From JBBSVE01 sp038233815 (lineage in GTDB: Bacteria > Pseudomonadota > Alphaproteobacteria > Rhodobacterales > Rhodobacteraceae), in contig JBBSVE010000069.1 of NCBI GenBank assembly GCA_038233815.1, forward strand, positions 1-16,149: a DNA stretch of 16,149 bases, read 5' to 3'. Position 1 is the first letter of the stretch. Each line of letters starts with the position of its first letter. Positions 13,284 to 16,149 of the stretch are shown piece after piece. The notes under the pieces are model-generated. The model was not told the origin of the DNA. It worked only from the letters and a program-made list of their open reading frames with translations, and ran no database searches. The position numbers and the translations under genes are program-made.

Positions 13284-14189
13284 ATGAGTGTATCGTCAAC
13301 CTTACACAACGATCGGCCCGAACCCCGGGCCATGCTGGAACTGATCAAGCCCATAACATGGTTCCCGCCGATGTGGGCCTATCTGTGCGGCATCGTGTCG
13401 GTCGGCGTGTCGCCGTGGTCGTCGCTGCCGCTGGTGGTGCTGGGCGTGGTCCTCGCGGGGCCGCTGGTCTGCGGCATGTCGCAGGCGGCAAACGACTGGT
13501 GCGATCGGCATGTGGATGCGGTCAATGAGCCGCATCGCCCGATTCCATCCGGTCGCATTCCGGGGCGCTGGGGCCTCTGGATCGCGCTGGCGATGTCGGT
13601 GCTCTCGCTCGCCGTGGGCTGGCTTCTGGGGCCATGGGGGTTCGCGGCGACCGTCGTGGGCGTCGTCGCCGCTTGGGCCTATTCGGCGGAGCCTGTCCGC
13701 CTGAAACGCTCGGGCTGGTGGGGGCCGGGGCTGGTCGGCCTGTGCTACGAGGGGCTGCCGTGGTTCACCGGGGCGGCTGTGCTGTCCCAGACGCTCCCGT
13801 CGTTTCAGGTCATCACCATGGCGCTGCTCTATGCATTCGGCGCGCACGGGATCATGACGCTCAACGATTTCAAGGCGCTCGAGGGCGACCGGATCCATGG
13901 CGTGCGCTCGCTTCCCGTGACGCTCGGCCCGGAAACGGCGGCGCGGGTGGCCTGCACGGTCATGGGACTGGCGCAGGCGCTGGTGATCGCCCTGCTGCTG
14001 GTCTGGTCCCGGCCGTGGCACGCGCTCATCGTCGCGGTGCTGCTGGCGCTGCAGATCTGGGCGATGCGGACGCTGCTGTCGGACCCGAAGGGACGCGCGC
14101 CATGGTATAACGCCACGGGTGTCGGGATGTATGTCAGCGGGATGATGGTCACGGCGTTTGCGCTTCGCAGCATGGGGGGCCTGCAATGA
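13284..14189 (+). CDS. bchG: Bacteriochlorophyll synthase (geranylgeranyl transferase)
   Basis: This 301-residue UbiA-family membrane prenyltransferase esterifies bacteriochlorophyllide a with geranylgeranyl diphosphate. The first aspartate-rich motif is NDWCDRHVDAVNEPHRPIPSG (70-90, key residues N70, D71, D74, D78 and the RPIPSG end). The second is NDFKALEGDR (194-203). About eight to nine membrane helices are expected from the hydrophobic blocks. LIKPITWFPPMWAYLCG (20-36) is a strong BchG signature. The length agrees with start ATG 13284, but no ribosome binding site precedes it. ATG 13332 (residue 17) is the alternative if the promoter overlaps the N-terminal codons. bchP follows after 54 bases. 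Confidence 0.95.
   Translation: MSVSSTLHNDRPEPRAMLELIKPITWFPPMWAYLCGIVSVGVSPWSSLPLVVLGVVLAGPLVCGMSQAANDWCDRHVDAVNEPHRPIPSGRIPGRWGLWIALAMSVLSLAVGWLLGPWGFAATVVGVVAAWAYSAEPVRLKRSGWWGPGLVGLCYEGLPWFTGAAVLSQTLPSFQVITMALLYAFGAHGIMTLNDFKALEGDRIHGVRSLPVTLGPETAARVACTVMGLAQALVIALLLVWSRPWHALIVAVLLALQIWAMRTLLSDPKGRAPWYNATGVGMYVSGMMVTAFALRSMGGLQ
13289..13306 (+). promoter_or_regulatory. PpsR/CrtJ-type operator 2 at bchG, inside the coding start
   Basis: TGTATCGTCAACCTTACA fits TGT-N12-ACA. It lies 6 bp after operator 1 and inside codons 2-8 of the predicted bchG frame. If TTGACA at 13277-13282 is the -35 box, the -10 would fall near 13300-13306 within this site, by analogy with bchC. Confidence 0.55.
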
Positions 14190-14251
14190 TCCGCCGGTCC
14201 CCTGTCGATCCGACCGAAACGCGCATGGAATTGGGGGCACGGCATGTTTGA
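14186..14251 (+). CDS. Possible 21-residue coupling ORF between bchG and bchP
   Basis: The ATG at 14186 overlaps the bchG stop (ATGA). The frame runs 21 codons (beginning MIRRSPVDPTETRMELG) and stops at 14249-14251, just inside bchP, whose ATG is at 14244. It spans the whole gap, as the tiny ORF at bchX-bchY does. No family is recognised, and it could be chance or a translational-coupling device. Confidence 0.25.
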   Translation: MIRRSPVDPTETRMELGARHV

Positions 14252-15422
14252 CGTTGTGGTGATCGGCGGCGGCCCCTCGGGTGCGACCGCAGCGAACGAT
14301 CTGGCGCGGGCGGGCTGCGACGTGGCGTTTCTGGACCGCGCGGGCCGGATCAAGCCTTGCGGTGGCGCCATTCCGCCTCGGTTGATCGAGGATTTCTCCA
14401 TCCCCGACAGCCAGCTCGTCGCCCGGATCCGCACGGCGCGGATGGTATCGCCGAAAGGCCGAGCAGTCGACATTCCGATCGAGAACGGCTTCGTCGGCAT
14501 GATCGACCGCGAGCATTTTGACGAGTTCCTGCGCCAGCGGGCCGTCGGAAGCGGGGCCACACGCGTCACCGGAACCTATCTGCGAATCGAGCGGGACGAT
14601 GCCGGCAGTCACGTCATCTACCGCGACAAGGCCAGCGGGGCCGAGGCGCGGCTGACGGCGCGGATCATCATCGGGGCGGACGGCGCGCGGTCGGTGGTGG
14701 CCAAGACCGAAGTGCCGGGCGGCGAGAAGATCCCCTATGTCATCGCCTACCACGAGATCATCAAGGCGCCCGCCTCGGGCGGCACCTACGACCCGACGCG
14801 CTGCGACGTGATCTATGACGGCCGGATCAGTCCCGATTTCTATGGCTGGGTCTTTCCGCACGGCGACCGGGTGAGCGTCGGCATGGGCACCGAGGTCGAC
14901 GGGATCGATCTCAAGGGGGCGACGGCGGACCTGCGCGAAAGCTCCGGCCTCACGGGGTGCGAAACGATCCGGCGCGAAGGCGCGCCGATCCCGCTGCGGC
15001 CCATGGACCGCTGGGACAACGGTCGCGATCTGGTGCTGTCGGGCGATGCGGCCGGCGTGGTCGCGCCCTCCTCGGGGGAAGGGATCTATTATGCGATGGT
15101 CGGGGGCCGCGTGGCGGCAACGGCGGCGCAGGCGGTGCTGGCAACCCGGCGGGTGTCCAAGCTGCGGCTGGCGCGCAAACTGTTCATGAAGGAGCATGGC
15201 ACCGTGTTCCGGGTTCTCCGCTCGATGCAGGACGCCTACTACAAATCCGACGAACGGCGCGAACGGTTCGTCAGCCTGTGCCACGATGTCGACGTGCAGC
15301 GCCTGACCTTCGAGTCCTACATGAACAAGAAGCTGGTCAGCACGCGCCCGCTTGCACACATGAAGATCGGCGTGAAGAACCTGATGCACCTCACGGGTAT
15401 GGTCGCCCCGGACCATGTATGA
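14244..15422 (+). CDS. bchP: Geranylgeranyl bacteriochlorophyll reductase
   Basis: This 392-residue FAD-dependent oxidoreductase of the geranylgeranyl reductase family reduces three double bonds of the geranylgeranyl tail of bacteriochlorophyll a to give the phytyl tail. The FAD-binding GGGPSGATAA is at residues 8-17. The family motif KPCGGAIPP is near residue 37, IIGADGARSVV near 147, and LSGDAAGVVAPSSGEGIYYAM near 265-285 is the second FAD contact region. Length is normal. A GGGGG stretch lies about 8 bases before ATG 14244. In Rhodobacter a PucC-like gene (ORF428) lies between bchG and bchP; it is absent here. The stop overlaps the idi start (ATGA). Confidence 0.96.
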   Translation: MFDVVVIGGGPSGATAANDLARAGCDVAFLDRAGRIKPCGGAIPPRLIEDFSIPDSQLVARIRTARMVSPKGRAVDIPIENGFVGMIDREHFDEFLRQRAVGSGATRVTGTYLRIERDDAGSHVIYRDKASGAEARLTARIIIGADGARSVVAKTEVPGGEKIPYVIAYHEIIKAPASGGTYDPTRCDVIYDGRISPDFYGWVFPHGDRVSVGMGTEVDGIDLKGATADLRESSGLTGCETIRREGAPIPLRPMDRWDNGRDLVLSGDAAGVVAPSSGEGIYYAMVGGRVAATAAQAVLATRRVSKLRLARKLFMKEHGTVFRVLRSMQDAYYKSDERRERFVSLCHDVDVQRLTFESYMNKKLVSTRPLAHMKIGVKNLMHLTGMVAPDHV

Positions 15423-15952
15423 CGACGATCCCGGCATGGATCGACGGCACCCTGACCCCGGTCGACAAGCTGGAGGTCCACCGCCGCGGTTTGCGGCATC
15501 CGGCGATCTCGGTCTTCGTGATGGACGGCGATCGAACACTTTTGCAGCGTCGCTCAACGTCAAAATACCACACGCCGGGCCTTTGGGCGAACACTTGCTG
15601 CACGCATCCGGGCTGGAATGAGACCCCATCCGCCTGCGCCGCGCGACGGCTGAGGGAGGAACTGGGGATCGTCGGCCTCACCCTGCACCGTGCGGGCTCC
15701 GTTGAATACCGCGCCGACCTCGGGCATGGCCTTACCGAGCATGAGGTGGTCGATCTGTTTGCCGCGCAGGCGTCGCGCGCATTACGGCTGGCACCTGATC
15801 CGGGTGAAGTAAGCGATACGGAGTGGGTCTCCCTCCCCGATCTCGCCCGCCGGATCGAGGCTGCGCCGGACCACTACACGCCGTGGCTGCGCATCTATCT
15901 CGCCCAAGGCTGGGGCCATGTCGCAGCGGCGATGGCGCATGTCGATGCATGA
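15419..15952 (+). CDS. idi: Isopentenyl-diphosphate delta-isomerase, type I
   Basis: This 177-residue Nudix-fold enzyme interconverts IPP and DMAPP, the C5 units for the carotenoid and phytyl side chains. Metal and catalytic residues can be placed by comparison with the E. coli enzyme: His21 and His27 (metal site), Cys61 and His63 in ANTCCTHPGW (active site), and Glu107 and Glu109 in LTEHEVV. The Nudix-like RRLREELGI is at 76-84, and a late Trp (PWLR) is at 156. The first two His are six residues apart rather than seven as in E. coli. The ATG at 15419 overlaps the bchP stop by 4 bases (ATGA), so the genes are coupled. Confidence 0.95.
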   Translation: MTTIPAWIDGTLTPVDKLEVHRRGLRHPAISVFVMDGDRTLLQRRSTSKYHTPGLWANTCCTHPGWNETPSACAARRLREELGIVGLTLHRAGSVEYRADLGHGLTEHEVVDLFAAQASRALRLAPDPGEVSDTEWVSLPDLARRIEAAPDHYTPWLRIYLAQGWGHVAAAMAHVDA

Positions 15953-16149
15953 CAGGTCGGCGTGCCGGGTCATGCTGCTCGGCGCGACGGGCACCATCGG
16001 GCGCGCGACGCTGGACGCGCTGCTGGCGGACGGTCACGAGGTCGTCTGCATCCTGCGCCCCGATGCCGCCCGCAGCCGCAGGGGGTTGCCGGACGCCGCG
16101 ACCCTGCGTTTCGCCGATCCGACGGACCCCGCCGCGCTGGCGCGTGACG
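15939..16149 (+). CDS. bciA: NAD(P)-binding protein, probable divinyl (bacterio)chlorophyllide 8-vinyl reductase (3' truncated by window edge)
   Basis: The frame is open from ATG 15939 (or ATG 15945) to the window end, giving 70 complete codons. Near the N-terminus it has RVMLLGATGTIGRATLDALL, a Rossmann GxxGxxG NAD(P)-binding turn of atypical short-chain dehydrogenases, then GHEVVCILRP and RFADPTDPAALARD. This pattern is that of BciA, the NADPH-dependent reductase of the C8 vinyl group, and the place next to bchP-idi supports it. Other NmrA-like proteins share the fold, so the exact function is inferred. Its start lies inside the end of idi (overlap of 8-14 bases), so it belongs to the same operon. 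The remaining C-terminal part lies outside the window. Confidence 0.65.
   Translation, partial: MSMHDRSACRVMLLGATGTIGRATLDALLADGHEVVCILRPDAARSRRGLPDAATLRFADPTDPAALARD

Noticed and set aside
12968..13354. Upstream extension of the cytochrome reading frame to 13354
   Set aside because: The extra residues lack protein-like character, would overlap the bchG start and would place about 130 residues before the membrane anchor. The ATG at 12967 is the sensible start.
11048..13528. Plus-strand open frame of 826 codons across the cytochrome gene
   Set aside because: It is antisense to a protein with five heme motifs and runs into bchG; no domain is visible.
13302..15629. Minus-strand open frame of 775 codons opposite bchG, bchP and idi
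   Set aside because: Same reason: low-complexity composition, no motif, and fully overlapped by three recognised genes.
1..16149. CRISPR arrays, tRNA or rRNA genes, insertion sequences
   Set aside because: I found no repeated spacers, no tRNA-like cloverleaf and no transposase or terminal repeats; the window is almost fully explained by the genes listed.

Overview
This window is one end of a photosynthesis gene cluster from a high-GC alphaproteobacterium, almost certainly in the order Rhodobacterales. The order crtE-crtF-bchC-bchX-bchY-bchZ-pufQ-pufB-pufA-pufL-pufM-pufX is the Rhodobacter-type superoperon. The PufL and PufM proteins keep the ligands of a type-II purple bacterial reaction centre, the antenna proteins closely resemble Rhodobacter LH1, and a recognisable PufX follows pufM in place of pufC. 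The sequence alone does not say whether the host is a purple non-sulfur bacterium or an aerobic anoxygenic phototroph.

Layout, left to right. (1) 3-1515, plus strand: the 3' part of crtE (GGPP synthase) and crtF (carotenoid O-methyltransferase). (2) 1516-1635: a promoter region with two TGT-N12-ACA palindromes 8 bp apart, the arrangement expected of PpsR/CrtJ control of bchC. (3) 1636-6690: bchC, bchX, bchY and bchZ, which convert the chlorin to the bacteriochlorin ring. (4) 6726-9567: pufQBALMX, the LH1-reaction-centre operon, with hairpins in the pufQ-pufB and pufA-pufL gaps and a 13-bp hairpin after pufX. (5) 9724-12967, minus strand: a two-gene unit, unexpected here, coding for a membrane-anchored pentaheme c-type cytochrome and then a type II NADH dehydrogenase. 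(6) 12968-13283: an intergenic region whose right end carries another pair of TGT-N12-ACA palindromes, the second lying inside the predicted start of bchG. (7) 13284-16149, plus strand: bchG, bchP and idi, then the start of a gene for an NAD(P)-binding protein that is probably the 8-vinyl reductase BciA.

How the genes fit together: idi and crtE supply isoprenoid diphosphates. BchXYZ and BchC make bacteriochlorophyllide a. BchG esterifies it with geranylgeranyl diphosphate, and BchP reduces the tail to phytyl. CrtF finishes a spheroidene/spirilloxanthin-type carotenoid. PufBALMX receives the pigments, and PufQ has been linked to bacteriochlorophyll supply. The ndh-cytochrome pair feeds and drains the same quinone and cytochrome c pools in principle, but its role in phototrophy is inferred from position only.

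The points most worth following up are the duplicated four-domain architecture of the pentaheme cytochrome, the promoter-operator structure overlapping the bchG start, the PufX with an unusual glycine pattern, and two tiny ORFs that exactly bridge gene junctions (bchX-bchY and bchG-bchP).
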